Shown here piece by piece: positions 29,660-38,749 of a DNA stretch of 64,000 bases. Made by a program: the position numbers and the translations under genes. Each line of letters opens with the position of its first letter. Position 1 is the stretch's first letter. Under the pieces are notes generated by a model that saw nothing but the letters and a program-made list of their open reading frames with translations, was not told the origin of the DNA and ran no database searches. Origin of the DNA: DATJKD01 sp963728295 (lineage in GTDB: Bacteria; Pseudomonadota; Gammaproteobacteria; Steroidobacterales; Steroidobacteraceae); assembly GCA_963728295.1 (NCBI GenBank), contig CAVSKB010000011.1, positions 744,001 to 808,000 of the forward strand, read 5' to 3'.

Positions 29660-30768
29660 CCCTCGGCATCGAGGAGGAGTACCTGCTCGTCGACCGCGAG
29701 ACCGGGGCGGTCGCGAGCGAACCGCCGCAGGAGCTCTTCACGGAGTTGAACGCTCAGACGGCGGGACGTGCCTTCCCCGAGTTCCTGCGTTCCCAGGTGG
29801 AGGTCGCGACACCGGTCTGCCGCAACATCGGCGAGGCGCGGGAGGAGCTCACGCAGCTGCGCCGGGCGGTGATCGAGGTCGCCGGCCGCTTCGGTCTGGC
29901 GCCCATCGCGGCGTCGACGCATCCCTTCTCGCTCGCCTCCAGCCAGAAGCGCACGGACAAGGAGCGCTACGTCGCGCTCCTCGAGGAGATGCAGGGCGCG
30001 GCGCGGCGCATGATGATCTGCGGCCTGCACGTCCACGTCGGCATCGACGACGACGAGCTGCGCATCGACCTGATGAACCAGCTGACGTATTTCCTGCCGC
30101 ACATGCTGGCGCTGTCGTGCAGCTCGCCGTTCTGGGAGGGCGAGCGGACCGGTCTGATGTCGTTCCGCATGCTCGTGTTCAACGCGGTGCCGCGAACCGG
30201 GTTGCCCGAGCCTTTTCCGAGCTGGAGCGAATACCGCCGGCATACCGACACGCTGATCGAGACCGGGGTGATCGTCGACACGTCACGCATCTGGTGGGAC
30301 CTGCGGCCGAGCGCACGCTACCCGACGCTCGAGACGCGTGTCATGGACTGCTGTACGACGCTCGAGGACGCGATCCGGCTCGCGGCGCTCAACCAGTGCC
30401 TGGTGCGTGCCTTGTACCGGCTGCGCCGCGCCAACCAGCGCTGGCGCAGCTATCCGCTGCTGCTCGTCGGCGAGAACCGCTGGCGGGCGATGCGCTATTC
30501 ATTCGATTCGGGTCTGCTCGATCTCGGCCGGCAGCAGATTCGCCCGTACGCCGAGCTGCTCGAGGAGCTGATCGAGCTGGTACGGGACGACGCTCAGGCA
30601 TTGGGCTGCGTGGAGGAGATCGAGGGCCTGCGCCGGATCCCGGCGCGCGGCACCAGCGCGCACCGGCAGCTCGCGGTGTACGAGCAGGCGCGACGCGACG
30701 GGGCGACCGAGACGGTGGCCCTGCGCGCAGTGGTGGACTGGCTCGTGACCGAGACGGCGCGCTGCTGA
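29635..30768 (+). CDS. YbdK-type carboxylate-amine ligase (GCS2 family)
   Basis: 377 residues of the glutamate-cysteine ligase type 2 family. It opens with LTLGIEEEYLLVD (the metal-binding Glu cluster) and contains ASTHPFS, GLHVHVGIDDDE, NAVPRTGLPEPFPSW and ARYPTLETRVMD. YbdK has weak gamma-glutamylcysteine synthetase activity in E. coli; the physiological substrate is uncertain. GTG 29635 lies inside the amidohydrolase gene, so the two are co-translated. dusA begins nine bases downstream. Confidence 0.85.
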   Translation: MAAREPPLTLGIEEEYLLVDRETGAVASEPPQELFTELNAQTAGRAFPEFLRSQVEVATPVCRNIGEAREELTQLRRAVIEVAGRFGLAPIAASTHPFSLASSQKRTDKERYVALLEEMQGAARRMMICGLHVHVGIDDDELRIDLMNQLTYFLPHMLALSCSSPFWEGERTGLMSFRMLVFNAVPRTGLPEPFPSWSEYRRHTDTLIETGVIVDTSRIWWDLRPSARYPTLETRVMDCCTTLEDAIRLAALNQCLVRALYRLRRANQRWRSYPLLLVGENRWRAMRYSFDSGLLDLGRQQIRPYAELLEELIELVRDDAQALGCVEEIEGLRRIPARGTSAHRQLAVYEQARRDGATETVALRAVVDWLVTETARC

Positions 30769-30777
30769 GGGTGCGTC

Positions 30778-31896
30778 ATGCGCGTCGCACCGCTGCAGCG
30801 CCGTGTGAGTGTCGCGCCGATGATGGCGTATACCGACCGTCATTTCCGTTATCTGCTGCGACTCGTGAGCCCGACCACGCTCCTCTACACCGAGATGATC
30901 ACCGCGCAGGCGGTCGTGCACGGCGGCCGCGAGCGGCTGCTCGCATACGATGTGGCCGAACACCCGGTCGCGCTGCAGCTCGGCGGCTCGGAGCCGCGGC
31001 TGCTGGCCGACGCGGCGGCCGCGGGCGCCGCACTGGGCTACGACGAGATCAATCTCAACGTCGGATGCCCGAGCGAGCGCGTACGGAGCGGCAGCTTCGG
31101 TGCCTGTCTCATGGCGGAGCCCCAACTGGTCGCGGACTGCCTGCGAGCCATGATCGGGGCGGTGCCGCCCGACGTACCGGTGACGGTCAAGTGCCGCATC
31201 GGGATCGATGCTCAGGACGACTACGACTTCTTCGAGCGGTTCGTCGGCATCGTGGCGGAATCGGGCGTCCGGGTCTTCATCGTGCACGCCCGCAAGGCCT
31301 TCCTGTCCGGATTGAGCCCGCGCGAGAACCGCGAGATTCCTCCGCTGCGCTACGAGGTTCCGCAGCGCCTGAAGCGGGAGCGCCCCGACCTGACCGTGGT
31401 GCTGAACGGCGGCCTGCGCACCGTGGCACAGGCCTGCGAGTGGCTGCCGCACTTCGACGGCATCATGTTCGGCCGCCAGGTCTGCGAGGATCCCTGGCTG
31501 CTTGCGCAACTCGATGCGACGCTCGCTCCCGGGGCAACCTCGCCAACGCGAACGGGCGTGGTCGCACGCTACGCCGACTACGTCGACCGCCGGCTCGAGG
31601 AAGGCCATCGGCCTGCGAGCCTGCTGCGTCACGTGCAGGCGCTTTTTGCGGGATTCCCGGGGGCCAGGGCGTTGCGCCGGCTCCTGAGCGAACGAATCGC
31701 GCGCGGCGATGCAGACGGCAATCTGCTGCGCAGCGCGCTGCCGGCCCTGCGCGCCGCCGAGGTCGCGGGGGCTGCGCCGCACGACGCGGCGCCGGCCCGC
31801 GCGGACGGGAACCTGAACGGCGCTTGTATAATTCGCGGGCAGCCGGCCACGGCTGGGGTAGCCGCATGCCGGAGTCGGGGGTTGTACCGCTCATGA
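30778..31896 (+). CDS. dusA: tRNA-dihydrouridine(20/20a) synthase
   Basis: 372 residues. A TIM-barrel flavoenzyme with RVSVAPMMAYTDRHFRYLLR, LQLGGSEPRLLA, EINLNVGCPSERV (the catalytic Cys), VTVKCRIGIDAQDDYDF and VFIVHARKAFLSGLSPREN, the DusA signature. It reduces U20/U20a in the tRNA D-loop with NADPH and FMN. The C-terminus is about 30 residues longer than usual and low in similarity (ending RSRGLYRS), possibly from a late frameshift. The stop overlaps the start of the cyclase gene (ATGA). Confidence 0.9.
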   Translation: MRVAPLQRRVSVAPMMAYTDRHFRYLLRLVSPTTLLYTEMITAQAVVHGGRERLLAYDVAEHPVALQLGGSEPRLLADAAAAGAALGYDEINLNVGCPSERVRSGSFGACLMAEPQLVADCLRAMIGAVPPDVPVTVKCRIGIDAQDDYDFFERFVGIVAESGVRVFIVHARKAFLSGLSPRENREIPPLRYEVPQRLKRERPDLTVVLNGGLRTVAQACEWLPHFDGIMFGRQVCEDPWLLAQLDATLAPGATSPTRTGVVARYADYVDRRLEEGHRPASLLRHVQALFAGFPGARALRRLLSERIARGDADGNLLRSALPALRAAEVAGAAPHDAAPARADGNLNGACIIRGQPATAGVAACRSRGLYRS

Positions 31897-32797
31897 ATGC
31901 CGAGACGGAGGTCGCGGTCCTGTTCGCCGACGTCGTCGGCAGCACGCGGCTGTACGAGCTGCTCGGCGATCACCATGCGCGCGACATGATCGTGACCTGT
32001 GTCGAGCTGATGCGCGGATCGACCGAGCGCAATCGCGGTACGGTGATCAAGACCATCGGCGACGAGATCCTCGCGATATTTCCGACCGCGAACGATGCCG
32101 TCAACGCGGCGGCCGAGATGCAGCACGACATCAGCGGACATCCCTCGCTCACGGTGCAGGGGCAGCACGTCGCGATCCGGATCGGCTGCCACTTCGGACC
32201 GGTCGTTCTCGAGAACAAGGACATCTTCGGGTCGTCGGTGCACACCGCCAACCGCATGACGAGCCAGGCCAAGGCGGGCCAGATCGTGCTGACGTCGGAT
32301 ACGGTGGGGCGGCTCACGCCCGAATGGCGCGCCTGTACACGGCAGATCGACGTGACTTCCCTTCGCGGTCAGAGCGAGGAGATCGAGCTGTACGAGGTGC
32401 TGTGGCAGCAGGAGGACGTGACCAGCATGCTGCCATCGATCGCGCTCGACGCGCGAGTCGGGCACCGGCCGAAGCGGGTGAGGCTCTCCTTCCAGGGCCG
32501 CGAGTATCGTGTTGGAAGACGCAAACAAGATGCTGACGCTGGGGCGGGCGGAGGAGAACGACGTCGTCGTCCAAGGGACCCTGATCTCGCGGACTGCACG
32601 CGCGCATCGAGTTCAACCGCAACCGCTGCCTGCTGGTGGACCAGAGCACGAACGGCACCTTCGTCACGAGCGAAGGAGGCAAGGAAGCCTTCGTGCGGCG
32701 CGACTCGGTCACGCTCGAAGGCCAGGGGTTGATCGGGCTCGGGCACCTGCCCGAGGAAGACGCGCCGGACGCGATCCAGTATCGGCTGGAGAGCTAG
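31893..32797 (+). CDS. class III adenylate/guanylate cyclase with FHA domain, frameshifted
   Basis: The first 170 residues form a class III cyclase homology domain: VAVLFADVVGSTRLYELLGD (first metal Asp), GTVIKTIGDEILAIFPTAND (second metal Asp) and HVAIRIGCHFGPVV. A forkhead-associated domain follows (MLTLGRAEENDVVV, LISRTHARIEFNRN, DQSTNGTFV) that binds phosphothreonine. Extra bases near 32508 and 32596 break the FHA half. ATG 31893 overlaps the dusA stop; ATG 31866 is an alternative with a TATAAT 35 bases upstream. It is probably a cytoplasmic nucleotide cyclase whose activity or location depends on a phosphorylated partner. Converges with pckG, three bases apart. Confidence 0.8.
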
Positions 32798-32800
32798 GCC

Positions 32801-34543
32801 TCAACCCAGCGCGGCGCGTGTCTTCTGCTGCTCGCGGCTGAGGGCGTCCGGCAGGCGGCTGCCGAATTCGCCCAGGTAACCGGCGATATCGTCCATCTCG
32901 GCGCGCCAGGCGGCGGGATCGACCTCGAGAAGTTTGCCGAGCGTGTCCTCCCCGAGCGCGAGCCCGCCCACATCCAGGTCACGGGGCTCCGGAAGGTAGC
33001 CGATCGGCGTCTCGCGGGCGCCAGCCCGGCCCGCACAGCGATCGATGATCCAGCGCAGCACGCGCAGGTTCTCGCCGAAGCCGGGCCACAGAAACCGGCC
33101 ATCCTTGTCCTGTCGGAACCAGTTGACGTGAAAGACTCGCGGCGGCTTGCTCATCCGGCCTTCGAAGCGGAGCCAGTGAGCCCAGTAGTCGCCGAAGTTG
33201 TAGCCGCAGAAGGGCTTCATCGCCATGGGGTCGCGACGGACCACGCCGACCTGGCCTACGGCCGCAGCCGTAGTCTCCGAAGCCATACCCGCGCCGAGCA
33301 GCACGCCGTGACGCCAGTCGCGCGCCTCGTAGACCAACGGTGCCACCTTGCGCCGCCGGCCGCCGAACAGAATCGCAGAGATCGGTACGCCCTCGGCCGC
33401 TTCGGTGAGCGGCGAGTAGGAGGGGTTCTGACTGGCCGCGACGGTAAACCGGGAGTTCGGATGCGCTGCGGGGCCGTTCGCCGGATCGTAGGCGCGCCCC
33501 TGCCAGTCCTGTGCGGGTTTGCCGTCGGTCAAACCTTCCCACCAGGGCTGACCGTCCGCGGTGACGGCCACGTTGGTGTAGATCGTGTTGCGGCGGATCA
33601 TCTCGTAGGCGTTGCGGTTGGTCTTCGGGTTCGTCCCGGGCACGACACCAAAGAAGCCCGACTCCGGGTTGATCGCCCGCAGCCGTCCCTCCCCGTCGAT
33701 CGACAGCCAGGCGATGTCGTCGCCGATGGTCCAGACCTTCCAGCCCGGCAGGGTGGGCGGCGGCACGAGCATGGCCAGGTTGGTCTTGCCGCACGCCGAG
33801 GGGAACGCGCATGCGAGATAGTGGGTCTCGCCCTCGGGACTCTCGACGCCGACGATCAGCATGTGTTCTGCAAGCCAGCCCTCGTCGCGCGCCTGCCAGC
33901 TTGCGATGCGCAGCGCATGGCATTTCTTGCCAAGCAGGGCGTTGCCGCCGTAGCCGGAGCCGACGCTCTTGATCGAGAGGTCCTCCGGGAAATGCATGAT
34001 CAGCCGCCGTTCGGGATCGAGATCTCCCGTCGAGTGCAGTCCGCGCACGAATGCGCCTTCGCGCTCGATGCGGCCCAGCGCCGACGCGCCCATGCGCGTC
34101 ATGATGCGCATATTGAGCACGACGTATGCGCTGTCGGTGATCTCCACACCGCACCGCGCGTACGGCGAGTCGAGCGGTCCCATGCAGTACGGCACGACGT
34201 ACATGGTCCGGCCGCGCATGCTGCCGTCGAACAGCGCGTCGATCTTCCGGTTGGCCTCGGCAGGGTCCATCCAGTTGTTGTTCGGACCCGCGTCCTCGCG
34301 CTTGCGGGTGCAGACATAGGTCAGGTGCTCCACCCGGGCGACGTCGGAAGGATCCGAGCGGTGCAGGTAGCAGTCCGGGTGGGTCGCCTGGTTGAGCGCG
34401 ATCAGGTCGCCGCGCGCAAGCATGAGCTTGATCAGAGCAGCCCGCTCGGACTGCGAGCCGTCGCACCATTGGATCCGGTCCGGCCGCGTCAGGTTTGCGA
34501 CGTCGGCGACCCAGTCTCGAAGTGCGGCGTTGGTGGTCGTCAT
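32801..34543 (-). CDS. pckG: phosphoenolpyruvate carboxykinase (GTP)
   Basis: 580 residues, intact. The P-loop/kinase-1a motif is in CAFPSACGKTNLAML, kinase-2 in TIGDDIAWLSID, and the GTP-type signatures GVVPGTNPKTNRNAYE and FGGRRRKVAPLV are present, with CGYNFGDYWAHWL towards the C-terminus. It converts oxaloacetate plus GTP to PEP plus CO2, the first gluconeogenic step. The GTP form, rather than the ATP form of enterics, is typical of Xanthomonadales and relatives. Start ATG 34543; upstream lies the phasin gene's terminator, so it is a single-gene transcript. Confidence 0.95.
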   Translation of the reverse strand: MTTTNAALRDWVADVANLTRPDRIQWCDGSQSERAALIKLMLARGDLIALNQATHPDCYLHRSDPSDVARVEHLTYVCTRKREDAGPNNNWMDPAEANRKIDALFDGSMRGRTMYVVPYCMGPLDSPYARCGVEITDSAYVVLNMRIMTRMGASALGRIEREGAFVRGLHSTGDLDPERRLIMHFPEDLSIKSVGSGYGGNALLGKKCHALRIASWQARDEGWLAEHMLIVGVESPEGETHYLACAFPSACGKTNLAMLVPPPTLPGWKVWTIGDDIAWLSIDGEGRLRAINPESGFFGVVPGTNPKTNRNAYEMIRRNTIYTNVAVTADGQPWWEGLTDGKPAQDWQGRAYDPANGPAAHPNSRFTVAASQNPSYSPLTEAAEGVPISAILFGGRRRKVAPLVYEARDWRHGVLLGAGMASETTAAAVGQVGVVRRDPMAMKPFCGYNFGDYWAHWLRFEGRMSKPPRVFHVNWFRQDKDGRFLWPGFGENLRVLRWIIDRCAGRAGARETPIGYLPEPRDLDVGGLALGEDTLGKLLEVDPAAWRAEMDDIAGYLGEFGSRLPDALSREQQKTRAALG

Positions 34544-34650
34544 CGGCCTTGAGTTCCTTAGGTTCCACCCTGACGCGACCGGCCGTGTCCAAAGCGGGTC
34601 GGGAATTATAGCGACACGCCCGCAGGCCGCGCCGACCGGTCTGCAGGCAA

Positions 34651-34676
34651 AAAAAAGCGCCCTCGGATGAGGGCGC
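34651..34676 (-). terminator. rho-independent terminator of the phasin gene
   Basis: GCGCCCTC and GAGGGCGC form an eight-base stem with a four-base loop. On the minus strand an uninterrupted T-run of six or more follows. It lies 45 bases past the phasin stop and upstream of pckG. Confidence 0.9.
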
Positions 34677-34720
34677 AGTCGGGGGGAATGGTTGACCGGG
34701 TCTGGACGGTCGGCCGGCCC

Positions 34721-35255
34721 TCAGGCGGCGGACTTCCGGGACCGCTTCGCGACGCGGCGCGTGGCCTTCTTCGACTTCCGGCGGCGGGTGCGTACCGGCG
34801 CCGTCTCGGCCGCATCCGTCACGCGCCCGTAGGTCTCGGTCGCCACATGACGCGATTTCGCGGCCGGCGCTCTTCACGATCTGAACGACGCGTCCGGCGT
34901 CGCTCGCCATCCGGGCACGAGTCGCGGGCAGCATTTGCACCTGGTCGCGGATCAGCTCGATGACGCTCGCGGCTTGCGCGGCGCGCTCGAGCCGCTGCGC
35001 GAACTCCGTGATCGCCGCGGTGAGCACATCCGACTGCAGCTCGATCAGTTCCTGCACGGCAGTCTGCGAGACGCTGGCAAGCTTGACGCCCGAACGGGCG
35101 ACCATCCGCACCGGGCTCTTGAGCGCCTTGAGCGATTCGGCCGACCCGTGTACCGCGACACGCGCCGATTTGACCGAGTCGTGACGGATACGCGTAACCT
35201 GGCCATTGAGGGCCTGCGCCTTCTCGGCGACGAATTCCTGCATCTGGGCGATCAT
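34721..35255 (-). CDS. phasin-family protein with histone-like basic tail, frameshifted
   Basis: Start ATG 35255 has AGGAG upstream. The first 130 residues are amphipathic helix of the phasin type (MIAQMQEFVAEKAQALNGQV, LIELQSDVLTAAITEFAQRL). After correcting an extra base near 34859, the C-terminus reads VATETYGRVTDAAE and then a run of Arg/Lys (TRRRKSKKATRRVAKRSRKS) ending at 34721. A phasin core plus a histone-H1-like tail is the plan of PhaF-type nucleoid/PHA-granule proteins. It may coat polyhydroxyalkanoate granules and tether them to DNA. A promoter and a terminator flank it, so it is transcribed alone. Confidence 0.75.
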
Positions 35256-35315
35256 CTGGCTGACACTCCTTTGACGTAATCTGATCTTGCTGCGTTGCAG
35301 CAATTGGTGCATCGC

Positions 35316-35344
35316 AGCATAAGGAGGGCCGTCGGGGCTGTCAA
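35316..35344 (-). promoter_or_regulatory. sigma-70-type promoter of the phasin gene
   Basis: On the minus strand TTGACA (35344-35339) and TATGCT (35321-35316) are separated by 17 bases, about 50 bases upstream of the AGGAG and ATG 35255. A perfect -35 and a four-of-six -10 make this one of the clearest promoters in the window. Confidence 0.7.
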
Positions 35345-35440
35345 CCTCAAATCAGCCCTGGATCCTCAAATCGACACCCGGATCAACCCGTCGTTAAGTC
35401 GTCTTGCCCCGGTGTGCCGGTTGACGCAGAGTGCGCCGCG

Positions 35441-35989
35441 ATGCGGCAACTGCCATTCAGCCACGCCGCGGCGGCTCGAGGCGCCTTGCTCGCGGTCCTG
35501 TGGGCGCTCGCTCCCGTCGCCCGCGCCGCCGATCCGTCCGACGCCAGCCCGGGCGAGGCGGTGGCTGTCGGCAGCGGTCCGCTGAATACGCTGATTACGG
35601 TCGAGACCCTGAGCGTCGGACCGGACCCCGCCGCGCCGGAACCGCGGTTCGTCCCTGCCGACCGGATACGCGCAGGCGACGAGGTGCACTACACGATCCG
35701 CGTTACCAACCCGGGCCGCGTGGCCGTGCAGGGGGTGATGATCACCAAGCGGCTGCCCTTCGGCCTGACCTACGTCGGCGGCTCCGCCGTCGGGCCGGCA
35801 GCGACCGTCCATTTTTCTGTCGACAGCGGCGAGTCCTTTGCGGCCGCGTCCGCGCTTGAGGTCGTTGTGACTGGTCAGCCAGCCCGACGCGCGCTGCCCC
35901 GCGACTACACGCACGTGCGCTGGCTGCTCAAGCGTCCGCTGGCCGCGGGTGCGACCGCGCTGCTGCGGTTCCGCGCCACTCTCGGCTGA
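35441..35989 (+). CDS. exported DUF11-type repeat-domain protein
   Basis: From ATG 35441, 182 residues with a signal peptide (RGALLAVLWALAPVARA). A single DUF11-like Ig domain follows: LITVETLSVG, IRAGDEVHYTIRVTNPGRVA, VMITKRLPFGLTYVGGSA, VRWLLKRPLAAGATALLRFR. DUF11 modules occur in surface and secreted proteins; no catalytic residues are seen. It ends seven bases before the DinG-type helicase. A shared transcript is possible but functional linkage is not evident. Confidence 0.65.
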   Translation: MRQLPFSHAAAARGALLAVLWALAPVARAADPSDASPGEAVAVGSGPLNTLITVETLSVGPDPAAPEPRFVPADRIRAGDEVHYTIRVTNPGRVAVQGVMITKRLPFGLTYVGGSAVGPAATVHFSVDSGESFAAASALEVVVTGQPARRALPRDYTHVRWLLKRPLAAGATALLRFRATLG

Positions 35990-35996
35990 ACCGGAA

Positions 35997-37990
35997 ATGG
36001 ACCTCGACGACGTATTCGGACCGGATGGTCCGCTTGCCCGGACGCTGCCAGGCTACACCCCGCGCCCAGGACAGGTTGCGATGGCGCACGAAGTCGCGGC
36101 CGCGCTCGCGGGCCGCGAGACGCTGATCGTCGAAGCCGGCACGGGTACTGGCAAGACTTACGCATACCTTGTGCCGGCCTTGCTCTCCGGCCGCCGCGTC
36201 ATCGTCTCGACGGGTACCCGTGCGCTGCAGGACCAGCTCTACCACCGCGATCTGCCGGCAATCTGCGCGGCACTTGGACGCCCGGCAAGCGTCGCCTTGC
36301 TAAAGGGTCGCGCGAACTACCTCTGCCGGCACCGGCTCGAGCTCGCCACGCAGCAGGCCTGGTCGCGCGGGCTCCGCAGCGAAGTTGCGCAGCCTGCTGC
36401 CGCGCGTGCAGGCCTGGAGCGCGACCACGCGGCGCGGCGACATCGCCGATCTCGCGGGGGTCGGCGAGGCCGACCCGGTCTGGCCGTGGGTGACCTCGAC
36501 CCGCGAGAACTGCCTCGGCGCCGAGTGCCCGCGCTTCGAGGACTGCTGCGTCGTTGGCGCGCGCCGCGAAGCGCAGGCGGCCGACATCGTGGTCGTCAAC
36601 CACCACCTCCTGATGGCGGACCTGGTGCTGAAGGAGGAGGGCTTTGGCGAGCTGCTCCCGGGTGCGGATGCGATCGTGGTCGACGAGGCGCACCAGTTGC
36701 CCGAAATCGCGGCACAGTTCCTGGGCTTCAACGTCGGGACGCGGCAGATGTCCGCGCTTACGCGCGACGTCGCAGGCGAGCTGCTGCTCTCGCAGCAGAT
36801 GGGCGGCGGCGTCGACTCCGCGATCGCGGCGATCGATGCACGGCTTGCGGCGCTCGCCAGTAGCATTCCCGCGGGAACGCGGCTCGACCATGCCGACTGG
36901 CCCGACCGCCTTATCGAGGACATCACCGGTATCGCGGCATGCACCGATGACCTGACGCGGCGCACTGGCGCCGCTCGCGAGCGACGGTGGTTCGGGTATC
37001 ACCCGTCTTGTCGCGCGGCTCGAGGAATGCGCGAAGAAGCTGCGTCAGCTGATTGCGGCCGAGACACCGGGCGCCGTGCGCTGGGCCGATTCCGGCCCGC
37101 GACATCTCGCGCTCCATTACTCGCCGGTCGATGTCGCGCAGGAGCTGAGCGCGCTGATGACCGCGCAATCCTGCGCCTGGGTGCTCACTTCGGCCACCCT
37201 CGCGGTGGGCGAGGACTTCTCGCATTACAAGCGGCGCGCGGGGCTCGCGCGCGCGCGGGCCCTTCGGTACGAGAGCCCCTTCGATTTCCGGCGCCAGGCG
37301 CTGCTGTACCTGCCCGAGGGACTCGGCGACCCGGGGAGTGAGCAGTACACGCGCGAGGTGATCCGCGCCGTGATGCCTGTGATCGAAGCGAGCGGAGGGC
37401 GCGCATTCCTGCTCTTCACGAGCCACCGCGGGTTGCGCGAGGGCGCGCTCGAGCTGCGGCGGCGATTCAGCATCGACCCGCCAGTGCCCGTCCTGGTGCA
37501 GGGCGAGGCGGCGCGCGATCAGCTCTTGCGCCGCTTTCGGGACGCGGGCAACGCCGTGTTGCTCGGCACGGGCAGCTTCTGGGAAGGCGTCGACGTCAAG
37601 GGCGACGCGCTCTGCGTCGTGATCATCGACAAGCTGCCGTTCGCGGTTCCCGATGATCCACTGCTCAAGGCCAGGCTCGAGGCGATACGTTCGCAGGGGG
37701 GTAATCCGTTCTTCGACGAGCAGGTGCCGCAGGCGGTGATCGCGCTCAAGCAGGGCGTCGGTCGCCTGATCCGTGACGAGCAGGATTTCGGCGTGGTGGT
37801 GCTCTGCGATCCACGGCTCGTCAGCAGGGGTTATGGCCGGGCATTTCTCGACAGCCTGCCACCGATGCCGCGAACGCGATCGCTGGATCACGTCCGTGGA
37901 TTTCTGCGTGAGCGTCTGGTGACGGAACCGCTCGTGCAGGGGCTCGCCGTAGTCGGGCTGCCACCGGCGCCAGCCGGGGTTAAGCTCTGA
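35997..37990 (+). CDS. DinG-family (YoaA-like) ATP-dependent DNA helicase, frameshifted
   Basis: About 663 residues after correction. The SF2 motifs are in order: Walker A VEAGTGTGKTYAYLVPAL, Ia VIVSTGTRALQDQL, the Fe-S cysteines CLGAECPRFEDCC, Walker B AIVVDEAHQLP (DEAH), LTSATL, FWEGVDVKGDAL, and VI QGVGRLIRDEQD. It is an XPD-like iron-sulfur helicase of the YoaA branch, acting on stalled replication structures. An extra base lies near 36385 and another near 36963. ATG 35997 follows GGAA. tsaB starts 23 bases after the stop. Confidence 0.85.
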
Positions 37991-38013
37991 CGTTCCCAGG
38001 CCCGGCAAAACGC

Positions 38014-38706
38014 TTGAAGCTCCTTGCGCTCGATACGTCGACGGAATGCTGCTCAGTCGCGCTGCTCTCGGCCGACGTGCTGACCTTGCGCGAGACGCTG
38101 ACCGAGCGCGGCCATGCCGATCTCGTCCTGCCCTTCGTCGATGCCTTGCTCACCGAAGCCGGGCTTGCGCTGGGCGATCTCGACGGCCTCGCCTTCGGGC
38201 GCGGGCCGGGCGCGTTCACCGGGCTGCGGATCGCTGCCGGGGTGGTGCAGGGACTTGCGTACGCGGCGGGTCTGCGCGTCGTCCCGGTCTCGAGCCTCGC
38301 CGCGGTCGCCGCGCGCGTGCCCGCTGCTGCCGGCGAGACCGTCCTGGTATGCAACGACGCGCGGATGGGCGAGCTCTACTGGGGTCATTACGCGCTCGGC
38401 ACGGATGGCGCGGTGGTCGCCCTCGGCGCCGAGCGTGTAGGACCGCCCGACTCCGTCATCGCGCTGTCGGAAGCACGACATGCGGCCGGCAACGGGCTCG
38501 CGCGTCATGCAGGGTTGCGCACCGCACTGGCGGCGCAGGGTTTGCGCGTGCATGAGGGGCTCTATCCCCGGGCCGACGCGGTCGTGCGGCTGGGTGCGGC
38601 GGGGTTCGTTGCCGGGCTGTCGGTCGGGCCGGAGGAAGCCTTGCCGATCTACGTGCGTGACGAAGTTGCCGCGGCCCGGGCGGCGACTGTCACGCCACTG
38701 CAATAA
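38014..38706 (+). CDS. tsaB: tRNA threonylcarbamoyladenosine biosynthesis protein TsaB
   Basis: 230 residues. The N-terminus LLALDTSTECCSVALLS and the FGRGPGAFTGLRIAAGVVQG segment are diagnostic of TsaB, a degenerate ASKHA paralogue of TsaD that scaffolds the TsaD/TsaE complex for t6A37 in ANN-decoding tRNAs. The start is a TTG at 38014. The last codons contain the Pho box of phoB. Its linkage to a YoaA-type helicase is common in gammaproteobacteria. Confidence 0.9.
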   Translation: MKLLALDTSTECCSVALLSADVLTLRETLTERGHADLVLPFVDALLTEAGLALGDLDGLAFGRGPGAFTGLRIAAGVVQGLAYAAGLRVVPVSSLAAVAARVPAAAGETVLVCNDARMGELYWGHYALGTDGAVVALGAERVGPPDSVIALSEARHAAGNGLARHAGLRTALAAQGLRVHEGLYPRADAVVRLGAAGFVAGLSVGPEEALPIYVRDEVAAARAATVTPLQ

Positions 38707-38720
38707 TTCCGCCTTGTAAT
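38687..38720 (+). promoter_or_regulatory. Pho box and -10 of phoB
   Basis: CTGTCAC-N4-CTGCAAT is an 11-base direct repeat typical of PhoB binding, inside the 3' end of tsaB. The -10 TGTAAT begins 28 bases after the first repeat base, the same spacing as at the porin and pstS boxes. It suggests autoregulation of phoBR. Confidence 0.75.
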
Positions 38721-38749
38721 GCGCCCGCAACGACCGAAGAGAGGGTGAG

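Noticed and set aside
31825..31830. TATAAT inside the dusA 3' end as a cyclase promoter
   Set aside because: No recognisable -35; the ATGA overlap with dusA already explains expression.
29595..32732. 1045-codon plus-strand frame covering YbdK, DusA and cyclase
   Set aside because: Only its last part (cyclase domain) is real; the rest is out of frame with well-recognised YbdK and DusA.
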